Shown: positions 44,647 through 54,598, counted from the stretch's first letter. The stretch: DNA of 64,000 nucleotides from Bacteroidia bacterium (GCA_030427905.1 JAUICL010000002.1:124001-188000), one strand, 5' to 3'. Numbers and translations are program-made. Notes: generated from the sequence alone by a model not told the origin.

Positions 44647-44654
44647 TACATTTG
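44647..44654 (+). promoter_or_regulatory. -7 box (TACATTTG) of the sensor kinase gene
   Basis: A perfect TAnnTTTG match 17 bases before the TTG start at 44672. The nearest TTG upstream (44618-44620) is 26 bases away, longer than usual. Confidence 0.45.
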
Positions 44655-44671
44655 AGGCATAACCAGCTATT

Positions 44672-47600
44672 TTGAAACAACCTTCACTCTTAATGCTTTG
44701 CATCCTTCTGTGGTTGTCATCTCTGACTGCCGTATCTCAGGATGTGCAATTTGAGCATATATCCCTGACCGAGGGCTTGTCTCAAGCTTCAGTCACCTGT
44801 CTGCTTCAAGACGAAGAAGGTTATATCTGGATTGGAACCCGCGATGGGTTGAATCGATACGATGGGTATGATTTTGATGTGTACCGAAACTCGCGGTTTG
44901 ACACAACTATAATTTCAAACAACTACGTTACCGCTCTTTTTCAGGATTCGAAAGGTTTTCTCTGGGTAGGCACGGCAAATGGATTGAACCGAATCAATCT
45001 AAAAACATTCGAGTCCAAATCATTCTTCAGAGAAATCAACGACAATTCATCCCTTTCGAGCAGTTTCATTCGAAGTATTGGAGAAGATGGTTCAGGTAGG
45101 CTATGGGTAGGAACTGACAATGGTTTGAATAGGCTGGAAAGAAGGTCAGGAGATTTCACACACTTTAATAGTATAGAAGGAGATAGCTCGAGTTTAATTG
45201 GAAATGTGGTGAACGATATGGTTTTAGATCACAACGGCACAATGTGGTTCGGAACAAATGGAGGGCTGAATAGATGGACTGGAGCTGACTTTGAACGATT
45301 TCGGAAGCGCTTTGATAGCCCCGGAGGGTTACCGACAAACCAGATTTTATCGTTTTGCAGTCATGGCGAAAAAGGAATCTGGATTGGTACAGACAAAGGG
45401 TTGATTAAATGGGACTTTGATCGAGAATCTTTCTCGTCTATCGATATACAGTTTCCGATGAATGGTGAAGACCTGGTGGTCAATGATGTCTATGAAGATC
45501 GTTCAGGTACTATTTGGCTAGGAACAAACTCGGGCCTAGTAGTCGGAACTGTCGGATCAGAGAATCAAAAAGAGTTCGAGTGGCGGATTTATAGAAATTC
45601 ATCTCGTTCCTTTTCAACACTTCCAGCCGACAATGTAGTGGCCTTGCTGGAAGATGAATCCGGATTGATGTGGTTTGGTACCGAAACCGCCGGAATTGCC
45701 ACGCTCAATCAAAGAGCCCTTCAGTTTAACTCAGTAAACTATCCGATCGACGATGGTTTCAGACCTGGACAAAATCGCATATTCGATTTTCAAGAAGTGA
45801 GACCATCTGAGATTTGGCTGGGAACAGGGCAAGGTTTGGCAATCTACAACTGTGAGAAGCAAGAGACCGTTTTTTTGAAGGATTCGGCAGATCACCCGCT
45901 AAGTAATTTGCTCGCTCCTGTGCATGTCATTACACTGATGGGTGATTCGCTTTTGTGGTTGGGTACCAGTGGAGAAGGATTACTCTCATTTCATTTGAAG
46001 TCTCAGTCAGTACTGAAATACGAGTTCCGGGGGAATTTGAATGAACTGGTCAATCATCGCATAAACTATATTCTTCCTGATACATCAGGAATTCTTTGGT
46101 TGGCTACTTCTGGGAATGGCTTGGTGTGTTTTAACAGCACCAATTCAAGTTACCAATCATACGGTTTTGATGTGTCTAACCCAGCTAGCGTGAAGGATGG
46201 AAACATTCATACTTTGGCCTTCGGCGATTCAAGTTGTATATGGGTTGGAACGGGTAATGCTGGCTTGTATAAGTTTGATAAGGCTGAAAGGACGTATGTA
46301 TTTCCCAATGATGAAGTGCGGAATATCATCGGTTCTATCGGGATCAATGATCTTATGGTGAGTAAGAATGGTGAACTTTGGGTGGCCACAGCTGGAGCTG
46401 GTTTGTTTTGTGTAAACCGAGCAGAGCGTGTGGCTAGTTTTGGGCGAGATCGAGGATTAGCTAGCGATGTCGTGCTGTCGCTTCTAGACGGTGGTTCTGG
46501 GAATATTTGGATGAGCACAAATCGCGGAGTATCTGTATTCAATTCCGGAACCCAGTTGTTTAGAAACTTTAGTGAGCAAAACGTACTCGGGCGAAACACT
46601 TTTTTTGCTCGTAGTGCTGCAAGAGATAGCAAGGGATCCTTGTTTTTTGGTGGGGGGAATGGATTTGAGTTCTCAAATTCATCAAACCTGAAGACCAATT
46701 ATTTTGCCCCACCTACTGTCATTACCGGCTATCAGATTATCGATGAATCAAACGTCAACGATCAAAATGACCTGGCAGATCTCTTACTAGACACAATCTA
46801 CGTAGATTACAATCACTCTGGAGTTACATTCGAATATGCTGCATTAAGTTTTCAAGAAGCTGAGAAGAACCAATATGCATACAGGCTTCAAGGGCAGTTT
46901 GACAAATGGCGCTACGTAGGCGATCAACGTCATGTCACCTTTCTCGATCTCGAGCCCGGCGATTACGTCTTTGAGGTAAAAGGGGCTAATAACGATGGGG
47001 TATGGAGTGATGATACGGCCAAGCTGCATGTGTTTGTAAAGCCGGCCGTTTGGCAAAACGTTTGGTTCCAATCTTTTGTGATCATCGCACTTCTCACCAT
47101 AGTCTATCTCCTTTTTCGCATCAAGGTGAGGGCTCAGAACATTAGAAATCAAGAGTTGGAAACGGCCGTGAAAGAGCGGACAAAGCAGATATCAGAAGAG
47201 AGAGATACCAATGCAATCTTGCTCAAAGAAGTTCACCACCGAGTTAAGAACAACCTTCAGATTATTGTCAGTTTGCTCAACCTTCAGAATAGGTTTATCG
47301 ATGATCCCCAATTTGCTTCAGTCTTTACGGAAGTTCAGAATAGAGTGCGGTCCATGTCGCTCATCCACCAGAAAATGTACCAGACCAAGGACCTTCAAAC
47401 AGTAAATCTGGAAGAGTATATTACTGATTTGGCTGGTAATTTACTTTGGACTTATAATCTAGAGCAGGAGATTGATTTGCAGGTTGATGTGAAAGTAAAT
47501 CGCTTTAACTCAGATACCCTGACACCTCTCGGTCTGATTATCAATGAAGTGATCTCAAACGCTCTCAAATACGCTTTTGAAGAAGGGCAAAAGGGTGTCG

Positions 47601-47821
47601 TTTTTGTCCGGATTTTTCACTTAGGGCAGGGCGTGCGATACCGAATGATCATTGGCGACAATGGTGTGGGTATGTCCAAGGAAGAATGGGCTGAACACAG
47701 CGAGTCCTTCGGAATCGAGTTAATCAATGCCTTGGTTGAACAGCTTATGGGAACCATCGAATTGCTGGAAAACGAGCCTGGCACGGTCTACCAGGTCGAC
47801 TTTATGGACCATGATTCCTGA
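44672..47821 (+). CDS. Two-component propeller sensor histidine kinase (HisKA_2)
   Basis: 1049 residues from the TTG at 44672, chosen over the ATG at 44693 because it gives the signal peptide a basic n-region (KQPSLLMLCILLWLSSLTAVSQ). The exported N-terminal ~660 residues are two-component regulator propeller repeats (IWIGTRDGLNRYDGY, LWVGTANGLNRI and others). Next come a Y_Y_Y domain (AYRLQGQFDKWRYV) near 730-790, one transmembrane helix (~795-815), a short coiled coil, HisKA_2 dimerisation with the phospho-His in VHHRVKNNLQ (~854), and an ATPase with NEVISNALKYAF and GDNGVGMS. The response regulator is not adjacent. It is probably a polysaccharide or other nutrient sensor; the ligand is unknown. 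Confidence 0.93.
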   Translation: MKQPSLLMLCILLWLSSLTAVSQDVQFEHISLTEGLSQASVTCLLQDEEGYIWIGTRDGLNRYDGYDFDVYRNSRFDTTIISNNYVTALFQDSKGFLWVGTANGLNRINLKTFESKSFFREINDNSSLSSSFIRSIGEDGSGRLWVGTDNGLNRLERRSGDFTHFNSIEGDSSSLIGNVVNDMVLDHNGTMWFGTNGGLNRWTGADFERFRKRFDSPGGLPTNQILSFCSHGEKGIWIGTDKGLIKWDFDRESFSSIDIQFPMNGEDLVVNDVYEDRSGTIWLGTNSGLVVGTVGSENQKEFEWRIYRNSSRSFSTLPADNVVALLEDESGLMWFGTETAGIATLNQRALQFNSVNYPIDDGFRPGQNRIFDFQEVRPSEIWLGTGQGLAIYNCEKQETVFLKDSADHPLSNLLAPVHVITLMGDSLLWLGTSGEGLLSFHLKSQSVLKYEFRGNLNELVNHRINYILPDTSGILWLATSGNGLVCFNSTNSSYQSYGFDVSNPASVKDGNIHTLAFGDSSCIWVGTGNAGLYKFDKAERTYVFPNDEVRNIIGSIGINDLMVSKNGELWVATAGAGLFCVNRAERVASFGRDRGLASDVVLSLLDGGSGNIWMSTNRGVSVFNSGTQLFRNFSEQNVLGRNTFFARSAARDSKGSLFFGGGNGFEFSNSSNLKTNYFAPPTVITGYQIIDESNVNDQNDLADLLLDTIYVDYNHSGVTFEYAALSFQEAEKNQYAYRLQGQFDKWRYVGDQRHVTFLDLEPGDYVFEVKGANNDGVWSDDTAKLHVFVKPAVWQNVWFQSFVIIALLTIVYLLFRIKVRAQNIRNQELETAVKERTKQISEERDTNAILLKEVHHRVKNNLQIIVSLLNLQNRFIDDPQFASVFTEVQNRVRSMSLIHQKMYQTKDLQTVNLEEYITDLAGNLLWTYNLEQEIDLQVDVKVNRFNSDTLTPLGLIINEVISNALKYAFEEGQKGVVFVRIFHLGQGVRYRMIIGDNGVGMSKEEWAEHSESFGIELINALVEQLMGTIELLENEPGTVYQVDFMDHDS

Positions 47822-47846
47822 GTGAATTAGAATGCCCACATTGGGA

Positions 47847-47871
47847 ACTGCCTTACAGCCTTAAACTCCAT
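47847..47871 (+). repeat. Direct repeat, left copy
   Basis: 22 of 25 bases match 48653-48677; the last 16 (CAGCCTTAAACTCCAT) are identical. The pair flanks the lipoprotein gene. The 292-bp spacer around it shows no gene. Confidence 0.7.
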
Positions 47872-48113
47872 GGCGGCGCTGGTGTTTTTGAATCTCACCA
47901 TCAGCCATTGATTGGGCACAGTTTTAATTTCCGCTGGTTATATTTGTAAGCCCGAATAGTGAGAGTGGCTTGACAACCAGTGGATTAGCTATGCTGTCCA
48001 AGACAAGGCTGTACTGCAATTCGTGGCAGACTCAAACATCAACGCGCATTTTCAGTTTTCGACAAGTCAATTTCTGGGTACTTTCAGTATCAAACTTACA
48101 ATCCGTTTACCCT

Positions 48114-48614
48114 ATGGTAAGATCCGCTACGTTCGTTATAATAATTGCGATAATGGGTTCCTGCACATACAGAACGCACGAAGTAAATGGCGAGAGAGTC
48201 TTTGTGGGTTCCCCGCATAGATTGTTCAAAGAGTCGGATAGCAACTACTATGATATACTTGATACAAATGCCGTTTATTATGAAGCCAACTTTAAACACG
48301 GGTCTTGTTTAAAGTTTGATCCCGATGGTTGGTTGACCAGGTTTACTTTGATTAAAACCGATTCTCTTCATGTTTCGCCCGAATCCGCTTATAGGGGCAG
48401 GTACTGCGTGAAGCAAAACAAGATCAAGATCGAACTATTCTGGCCTGGTGACACCTATTTTGAGAACCAGCAACTGCGCAGAGTGGATAACGGGATCATA
48501 AGAGGAGATTCTTTAATACTAAAGGCTCGGAACGGGCAACCAGGACTGTATGTCAAATCTCAACGGTATTATGTTGAGAGCGGCGTAATAAAAGAGCGCG
48601 ACACCGCGGAGTGA
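48114..48614 (+). CDS. Putative lipoprotein of unknown function
   Basis: 166 residues from the ATG at 48114; a longer frame upstream lacks natural composition. A basic start and hydrophobic core lead to IMGSC, a lipobox with Cys17 as the likely lipidated residue. The rest is a small beta-rich soluble domain (FKHGSCLKFDPDGWLTRF, YRGRYCVKQNKIKIELFW). No family recognised. The stop codon lies in the loop of a 7-bp hairpin (CCGCGGA/TCCGCGG, 48604-48626). Near-identical 25-base direct repeats flank the gene, which may mean it was inserted as a unit. Confidence 0.7.
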   Translation: MVRSATFVIIIAIMGSCTYRTHEVNGERVFVGSPHRLFKESDSNYYDILDTNAVYYEANFKHGSCLKFDPDGWLTRFTLIKTDSLHVSPESAYRGRYCVKQNKIKIELFWPGDTYFENQQLRRVDNGIIRGDSLILKARNGQPGLYVKSQRYYVESGVIKERDTAE

Positions 48615-48652
48615 TCATTTCCGCGGGGTTTAAACCACACGGTGCGATCAGA

Positions 48653-48677
48653 ACAGCTTTGCAGCCTTAAACTCCAT
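48653..48677 (+). repeat. Direct repeat, right copy
   Basis: Partner of 47847-47871 (22/25 identical). It ends just before the 3' end of apaG. Confidence 0.7.
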
Positions 48678-48699
48678 CACTCACAAGCTCTGAGCTTGC

Positions 48700-49086
48700 T
48701 CAATTCAGCTTATGCGGCACCATCAAGAGAAACTCAGGGATCTCGACTTCAAATTTTTCATTCGTTTCGAGATTCTCCATAATGTAGTACCCACACATTT
48801 TTCCCGTGTCGGTTCTGAAGTCACATGAAGATCTGTAGGCAAAAGATTCACCAGGCAAGATGATAGGCTGCTCGCCGATAACACCTTCCCCATCTACCTC
48901 TCGCGACTGGGTGGTGCTGTCGATGATGTGCCAGTGCCTTCTCAAAAGCTGAATAGGGAATTCGTTTTTGTTCTCTATTTCAATCTTATAAGAAAACATG
49001 AAGAGCTCATTTTCTGGATTTGAAAATCGGTCTTCATAAGAACAATCAATCGAGATGTTAATGCCTGATGTAAGTGCTGTTGTCAT
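48700..49086 (-). CDS. apaG: ApaG-like protein
   Basis: 128 residues from the ATG at 49086, which gives the usual TTALTSGINISIDCSYEDR start. Single fibronectin-III-like ApaG fold with conserved SYKIEIENKNEFPIQLLRRHW, GVIGEQPIILPGESFAYRS and MCGYYIMENLETNEKFEVEIPEF. The family is linked to Mg/Co homeostasis and diadenosine tetraphosphate levels in enterics, but the biochemical role is unproven. It stands alone here. Confidence 0.94.
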   Translation of the reverse strand: MTTALTSGINISIDCSYEDRFSNPENELFMFSYKIEIENKNEFPIQLLRRHWHIIDSTTQSREVDGEGVIGEQPIILPGESFAYRSSCDFRTDTGKMCGYYIMENLETNEKFEVEIPEFLLMVPHKLN

Positions 49087-49154
49087 TTGTTTTTGCCTTC
49101 GCTTAAACAAGATTAAGCAATTGGTAGCTATTCTGGAGTTTCTTTAATGTTAAT

Positions 49155-50459
49155 TTATTGACCAGAACTATTGAATAATTTATATCCTACCAAGCGGTGG
49201 CAAAAATTGCGCTGGTCCTTGAAATACACAAACACCTGATAATCATTTTCGGTAACCGAGTGATTTCCTTCTGTAAGTAGCGTGTTGGGACTGCCCTGGC
49301 TGTTTGAATCCCACAAGAACTGATAATTGTAGTACCCTTGTTTTAGCAGTTTAGTAAGCGTGTAAAAGCTCCCGTCAGCATTGTACTCAAGCTTGGTTTG
49401 ATTGTTTAAATCCCAATTCGAAACTTGACCAAAAAGGTAAAGATCACCAGCGCCAAACATGGCATCTACAGGAAAGTAAAAGTGAACCCAAACGTAGTCT
49501 GCTTCGGTATGAGCGTTCACCATATCGTCGTTCTTGATCAGCGTTTTTCCGTTTATATCGGCATCAAAGACGTATTTCTGGTATGCCCTCGGCTCATCAT
49601 CGGCCATGTAAATGTGGTACCCGTCATTGAGCAACTGCACGTCTCTCACTTCTTCTGAGCGATATTGAACGCTCTTAGCATCCAATTTTCGAAATTCGTT
49701 GGTTCCGTCAAAGCTCACCGTTCCCGGCATGTCGTACATGAGTTTTGACCCATTTGTAAAAGAAGGTTTTAGGTTCTTTTTGGCATTGTCCCATCGATAG
49801 TTTTGCACCACCACTACTTCTATTTCTTGGTAGGGGTTCAGGCTGCCCACTTTGTTGACATCTATGCTCATGTCCACTTCCTGATTGTACTGACGTAGAG
49901 CCACTATGCGCGATGGAATCACTTTCGTGTCGATCTGAGCCAACGGTTCGCTCACCATAAATCGCGCAGTAAGTACCACTTTTTCTGGATCTCGGTCTTC
50001 AAATACACGGATAATGTAGTTTCCGCTCTGCGTTATTTGAATCCGATCGTTCGGAAACTCGACCCTGTAATTCGTATAGGGAATCAGGGTGTTGAAAGAG
50101 AGCTCGTAATCGTTGATCTGGTCATTTTCATACCCTTCTTGAAAATCGTACTTATCGAGTTCCGATGACTTCCAGTCGTAAGTGCAATGCTCAAATTCGT
50201 AGTACAGATCTTTTACATTGTCTGAAAGGTCGTCGAAGCGCAGTACGAGCTGTTGGTTCCCATTAAGGTTTATAACTGGTGGAGAAAGCTCGGATCCCGT
50301 GCCGTGAATCAATATGGTGTGGATGTCGGGCGAGAACGATTCCGTTTTATATACATCTTGGGCTGCGGTTGTATGTCCCCAAAAACAGGTAGTAAGTACT
50401 GTCAGAACTGTGCTGTGGATTTGCACTTTGCGAAAGATGAGTGATAAGCCTTGTTTCAA
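49155..50459 (-). CDS. Type IX secretion system plug-domain protein (DUF5103)
   Basis: 434 residues from a TTG at 50459; no ATG lies near, and the start gives a basic n-region and signal peptide (SLIFRKVQIHSTVLTVLTTC...TTAAQ). The mature protein is beta-rich and fits the DUF5103/T9SS plug family, with LRFDDLSDNVKDLYYEFEHC, the FQEGYENDQINDYELSFNT region and a C-terminal Ig-like part (YNADGSFYTLTKLLKQGYYNYQF). Plug proteins close the SprA translocation pore in the outer membrane. This connects with the T9SS-sorted protein at the left end of the window. Confidence 0.88.
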   Translation of the reverse strand: MKQGLSLIFRKVQIHSTVLTVLTTCFWGHTTAAQDVYKTESFSPDIHTILIHGTGSELSPPVINLNGNQQLVLRFDDLSDNVKDLYYEFEHCTYDWKSSELDKYDFQEGYENDQINDYELSFNTLIPYTNYRVEFPNDRIQITQSGNYIIRVFEDRDPEKVVLTARFMVSEPLAQIDTKVIPSRIVALRQYNQEVDMSIDVNKVGSLNPYQEIEVVVVQNYRWDNAKKNLKPSFTNGSKLMYDMPGTVSFDGTNEFRKLDAKSVQYRSEEVRDVQLLNDGYHIYMADDEPRAYQKYVFDADINGKTLIKNDDMVNAHTEADYVWVHFYFPVDAMFGAGDLYLFGQVSNWDLNNQTKLEYNADGSFYTLTKLLKQGYYNYQFLWDSNSQGSPNTLLTEGNHSVTENDYQVFVYFKDQRNFCHRLVGYKLFNSSGQ

Positions 50460-50539
50460 ATCTTATTAAGAATAAATCTAAATTAAAAAGGGTGGTTTCA
50501 TACGAGCGAATCTCGTGTAATTCGATTGAAAACTATTGT

Positions 50540-50547
50540 TAATTTTG
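50540..50547 (+). promoter_or_regulatory. -7 box (TAATTTTG) of the nqr operon
   Basis: A perfect TAnnTTTG match 28 bases before the nqrA ATG. The upstream TTG (50526-50528) is only 11 bases away, too close for a normal -33, so the upstream element is unclear. Confidence 0.55.
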
Positions 50548-50575
50548 CAGCCAAATTTTAAAGGACTTCCTACGC

Positions 50576-51925
50576 ATGTCAAAGGCCATAAAAGTAAAGA
50601 AAGGCGTCGACATTAAACTACTTGGAGCAGCAGAAAGAAAAGTTTCTGATGCGGGAAAATCGAGAGTTTATGCAATAAAACCTGCTGACTTTACGGGAGT
50701 TATTCCGAAGCTTGCTGTTAAGCAAGGCGATGAAGTAAAAGCAGGATCGACATTGTTTTTTGACAAGAACAACCCCGATGTTAAAATCGCTTCGCCCGTG
50801 AGTGGAGAAGTGGCAGAAATTAAGCGCGGAGCTAAGCGAAAAATCTTAGAAGTGCGCGTACTTGCCGATTCTACGAACAATTACGAAGCCTTTACGCCTT
50901 ACAATGGCGGAGATCGCGACACCTTGGTAAAAACCATGCTCGACATGGGACTTTGGCCATTTGTTATTCAGCGTCCTTATGGGGTGATCGCAAATCCGGT
51001 CGATACTCCACGCGACATTTACATCTCTGGTTTTGATTCAGCACCACTTGCAGCCGATTATTCATTTATGTTGAATGACCGCAAAAGCGATTTTCAAGCT
51101 GGTATCAATGCCCTTTCAAAACTTACTTCAGGAAAGGTTTTTGTAGGTACGCGTAACGGCGATACCTTCTTCAACCAAATCAATGGAATTGAAACTTTTA
51201 CTGTTTCAGGTCCACACCCTGCTGGTAATGTTGGCGTTCAAATCCACTCTACAGCACCTATTAATAAAGGTGAAACCATCTGGACAGTGAATCCAATCGA
51301 TGTTGCTTTGATTGGAAAGTCGCTTTCTGAAGGTAAATACAGAGCGGAGCGCATAGTGGCTTTAGCTGGTTCTGAAGTGGCCGCTCCACAGTACTACAAC
51401 ACCATGATTGGTGCCGATATGAAAACGGTAGTTGAAGGAAAACTATCAGGCGACAATGTGCGCATCATCAGCGGAAACGTGCTTTCGGGTAGTAACGAAG
51501 GGATGGAAGGATCGCTAGGAGCATACAGTCACGTTATTTCGGCGATTCCAGAAGGAAATCAGCGCCAGTTCTTCCTTACAAAAGGATGGTTAGGCCCTGG
51601 ACTTTCAAAGTTTAGTATTTCAAAAGCATACCCAGCGTGGTTGATGAAAAACAAAAAGTACCGACTCGATACCAACCTAAATGGTGAAGAGCGCGCTTTT
51701 GTTGTAACTGGAGAGTTGGAGAAAGTATTTCCATTTGATATCTACCCGATGCAGCTTATCAAAGCCATCATGATTAATGATATCGACGCCATGGAAAAAC
51801 TCGGTATTTACGAAGTTATTCCTGAAGATTTTGCCCTTTGTGAAGTGGTTTGTACTTCGAAGATCAACATTCAGGAAATTGTTGAAAATGGTCTTCTTGA
51901 CCTGAGAAAAGAGTTTGCATCATAA
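50576..51925 (+). CDS. nqrA: Na+-translocating NADH:quinone reductase subunit A
   Basis: 449 residues, peripheral subunit on the cytoplasmic face of the Na+-NQR complex, near the quinone site. Typical segments are the N-terminal KAIKVKKGVDIKLLGAAE, FFDKNNPDVKIASPVSGEV, GPHPAGNVGVQIHSTAP and the conserved NVLSGSNEGMEGSLGAYS. The operon order A-B-C-D-E-F is the standard one. The gap to nqrB is 6 bp. Confidence 0.97.
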   Translation: MSKAIKVKKGVDIKLLGAAERKVSDAGKSRVYAIKPADFTGVIPKLAVKQGDEVKAGSTLFFDKNNPDVKIASPVSGEVAEIKRGAKRKILEVRVLADSTNNYEAFTPYNGGDRDTLVKTMLDMGLWPFVIQRPYGVIANPVDTPRDIYISGFDSAPLAADYSFMLNDRKSDFQAGINALSKLTSGKVFVGTRNGDTFFNQINGIETFTVSGPHPAGNVGVQIHSTAPINKGETIWTVNPIDVALIGKSLSEGKYRAERIVALAGSEVAAPQYYNTMIGADMKTVVEGKLSGDNVRIISGNVLSGSNEGMEGSLGAYSHVISAIPEGNQRQFFLTKGWLGPGLSKFSISKAYPAWLMKNKKYRLDTNLNGEERAFVVTGELEKVFPFDIYPMQLIKAIMINDIDAMEKLGIYEVIPEDFALCEVVCTSKINIQEIVENGLLDLRKEFAS

Positions 51926-51931
51926 TTCTGA

Positions 51932-53137
51932 TTGAACGTGAAAGCACTTGAGAATTTATTAGATAAAATCAAACCTTCCTTTGAGAAAGGAGGCAAGTTT
52001 GAGAAGTTTTACCCGGTGTACGACGCCCTCGAAACGTTTGCGTTCGTGCCCGATCACACCACTTCAAAAGGAGCCCACATCAGAGATGCAATCGACCTGA
52101 AGCGTACCATGTTTATGGTGATCGTTGCCATGGTCCCAGCTCTTTTGTTTGGAATATACAACACCGGATATCAACACTTCACTGCCTTGGGCATGGATGC
52201 AAGTTTTGGTGAGATGGTTGGATTTGGACTTTGGAAAGTTCTTCCACTCATTATCGTTTCCTACGGAGTTGGTCTCGGAGTAGAATTCATTTTCTGCATC
52301 ATTAAAGGCCACGCCATCAATGAAGGGTTCCTGGTTTCCGGAATGCTTATTCCACTTATCATGCCGATGGATATTCCATTGTGGATGGTAGCCGTAGCGA
52401 CCGCTTTTGCTGTATTGATCGGTAAAGAAGTTTTCGGTGGAACGGGAATGAACATCGTAAACGTTGCCCTTACAGCACGTGCTTTCTTGTTCTTTGCTTA
52501 CCCTACAAAAATGTCGGGTAACAAAGTATGGGTCAACACAGATGGTGGTACCGCAGTAGATGGATACACTGGAGAGACCTTATTGTCGCAAGCTATCGAG
52601 CAGGGTGCAGCCTTCACCGATATTACTGGTAAGCTTTACGGCTCTATCGACGATAGTTTTATGGCTTCTTTCCTTGGGTTTATCCCAGGTTCTATTGGAG
52701 AGACTTCCACGCTAGCTATCTTGATTGGAGCGGTTATTCTCCTTGCTACTGGTATCGCGAGCTGGAGAATCATTCTTTCTGGTTTGATTGGTGGAGCTGT
52801 GATGGGACTCATCTTTAACTTCATCGGACCTGCATACTTCCCAGATAACCTTTACCTGCAAGTGCCGTGGTGGCATCAGCTCGTGATGGGTGGATTTATG
52901 TTTGGAGTAGTCTTTATGGCAACTGATCCAGTTACCGCAGCTCAAACCGAGCGTGGAAAAATCATCTACGGATTCTTGATTGGGCTATTGGCTATCCTTA
53001 TCCGTGTGGTTAACCCGGCTTACCCTGAAGGTATCATGATGGCTATTCTCTTTATGAACGTAATGGCCCCAACCATTGATCACTACGTGGTACAGGCTAA
53101 TATCAATAAAAGACTCAAACGACTTAAAACGGCTTAA
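51932..53137 (+). CDS. nqrB: Na+-NQR subunit B
   Basis: 401 residues from a TTG (a GTG two codons later is the alternative); TTG gives the usual length. Multi-pass membrane subunit that carries riboflavin and a covalently bound FMN. The flavinylated Thr is expected in GETSTLAILIGA (residues 257-268). The KRTMFMVIVAMVPALLFGIYN helix and NVALTARAFLFFAYP are characteristic. The flavin transferase ApbE is not in the window. Confidence 0.97.
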   Translation: MNVKALENLLDKIKPSFEKGGKFEKFYPVYDALETFAFVPDHTTSKGAHIRDAIDLKRTMFMVIVAMVPALLFGIYNTGYQHFTALGMDASFGEMVGFGLWKVLPLIIVSYGVGLGVEFIFCIIKGHAINEGFLVSGMLIPLIMPMDIPLWMVAVATAFAVLIGKEVFGGTGMNIVNVALTARAFLFFAYPTKMSGNKVWVNTDGGTAVDGYTGETLLSQAIEQGAAFTDITGKLYGSIDDSFMASFLGFIPGSIGETSTLAILIGAVILLATGIASWRIILSGLIGGAVMGLIFNFIGPAYFPDNLYLQVPWWHQLVMGGFMFGVVFMATDPVTAAQTERGKIIYGFLIGLLAILIRVVNPAYPEGIMMAILFMNVMAPTIDHYVVQANINKRLKRLKTA

Positions 53138-53138
53138 G

Positions 53139-53885
53139 ATGGCATTAGATAGAAATAGCAATGCATTTACGTTCGGATTTGCCATCATCATGGTGGTAGT
53201 AGTAGGAGCAATTCTCTCTTTTGCTTCTATGTCGCTGAAGCCACGGCAGGTAGAGAACAATATCAAAAAGGATATGATGAGTATTCTGAGCGCAGTTGGA
53301 GTTGAATCTAATCGCCAGAATGCTGAAGAACTCTTTTACGAATACATCAAGGAGCGCAAGACCTTAAACTACCAAGGTGAAGAGATCGAAACGCGAGAAG
53401 GTACGATCGACGCTAAAGATGCGGGCGAGCCTTTTAATGTTGATGTAAAGAAAGAGTACAGAAACCCAAAATTGGCGGCAGAAGAGCGCAATTACCCACT
53501 TTATGTGGCCAGTGTGAATGGTGAAGAAGTAGTCGTAGTTCCTGTAGTAGGAAAAGGGCTTTGGGGTCCAATTTGGGGCTATGTTGCCCTCGAAGGAGAC
53601 TACAATACAGTATACGGGGCTACCTTCGATCACAAAACAGAGACACCTGGTTTGGGAGCTGAGATCAAAGAAGATTTCTTTGAAGAGCCATTTAAAGGCA
53701 AGAAAATCTACGACGAATCAGGAGAGCTTGTATCCATCACCATCAAGAAAGGTGGAGCAGATCCAAGCGACGAGCACGCGGTAGACGCCATCACTGGTGG
53801 TACCATTACGTCAAACGGTGTAGGAGAGATGCTCGATCGTTCCTTCGCCGTGTATGACAAGTACTTTGAAAAGAAAAAATCCTAA
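53139..53885 (+). CDS. nqrC: Na+-NQR subunit C
   Basis: 248 residues from the ATG at 53139. One N-terminal helix (FTFGFAIIMVVVVGAILSFA) anchors a periplasmic FMN-binding domain. The covalent FMN site is AITGGTITSNGV (Thr222), equivalent to the S/T-G-A-T motif with Gly in place of Ala. The GYVALEGDYNTVYGATFDHK and TETPGLGAEI segments are typical. FMN attachment requires ApbE. Confidence 0.97.
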   Translation: MALDRNSNAFTFGFAIIMVVVVGAILSFASMSLKPRQVENNIKKDMMSILSAVGVESNRQNAEELFYEYIKERKTLNYQGEEIETREGTIDAKDAGEPFNVDVKKEYRNPKLAAEERNYPLYVASVNGEEVVVVPVVGKGLWGPIWGYVALEGDYNTVYGATFDHKTETPGLGAEIKEDFFEEPFKGKKIYDESGELVSITIKKGGADPSDEHAVDAITGGTITSNGVGEMLDRSFAVYDKYFEKKKS

Positions 53886-53899
53886 ATATCTGAACTACA

Positions 53900-54598
53900 A
53901 TGAGCACAGAAGTAGCAGAAAAGGAAGTAGTAAAAGAAGCGGTTCCAAAGGAGCCCTTGTTTAGCGCTAAAAATAAGCGCCTGCTTACAGATCCATTGAA
54001 TGACGATAACCCGATCACAGTTCAGGTATTGGGTATATGTTCGGCGCTAGCCATTACGGTACAGGTGCAGCAAGCGGTAGTTATGTCGCTGTCTGTATTG
54101 TTCGTAATGCTTTTCGGAAACATGATTATCTCGATGTTGAGAAACACGATTCCATCGCGAATTCGAATCATCGTTCAGCTAGTCGTTGTCGCATCGCTTG
54201 TAATCTTGGTAAACGAACTCTTGAAAGCCTTCCTTCCAGATATCTCTGAGAAGCTTTCGGTATTCGTAGGACTGATCATTACCAACTGTATCATCATGGG
54301 GCGTTTTGAAGCCTACGCAATGGGTAACAAAGTTTTCCCATCGGCACTTGATGGAATTGGAAACGCTATTGGTTACGCTTGGATCCTTGTAGCGGTAGCC
54401 GTGGTTCGTGAGATCTTCGGTTCCGGAGCAATTAGCTTCCCAGGCCTTGGTCAGGTGAAGTTCATCCCACAGAGCTTTTTCGAAGCGGGATACATGAACA
54501 ACAACTTGATGATCCTTCCCCCAATGGCTTTGATCACGGTAGGGGTGATTATCTGGATTCAGCGTTCGAAGAACAAAAAACTTATTGAAGAGAACTAA
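53900..54598 (+). CDS. nqrD: Na+-NQR subunit D
   Basis: 232 residues, six hydrophobic segments. NqrD and NqrE form the pseudo-symmetric pair that makes the Na+ channel and binds a 2Fe-2S centre through cysteines between them. Cys positions are in VLGICSALAITVQ and LIITNCIIMGRFEAYAMGN, matching those sites. The extended N-terminal ~30 charged residues are cytoplasmic. Confidence 0.97.
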   Translation: MSTEVAEKEVVKEAVPKEPLFSAKNKRLLTDPLNDDNPITVQVLGICSALAITVQVQQAVVMSLSVLFVMLFGNMIISMLRNTIPSRIRIIVQLVVVASLVILVNELLKAFLPDISEKLSVFVGLIITNCIIMGRFEAYAMGNKVFPSALDGIGNAIGYAWILVAVAVVREIFGSGAISFPGLGQVKFIPQSFFEAGYMNNNLMILPPMALITVGVIIWIQRSKNKKLIEEN

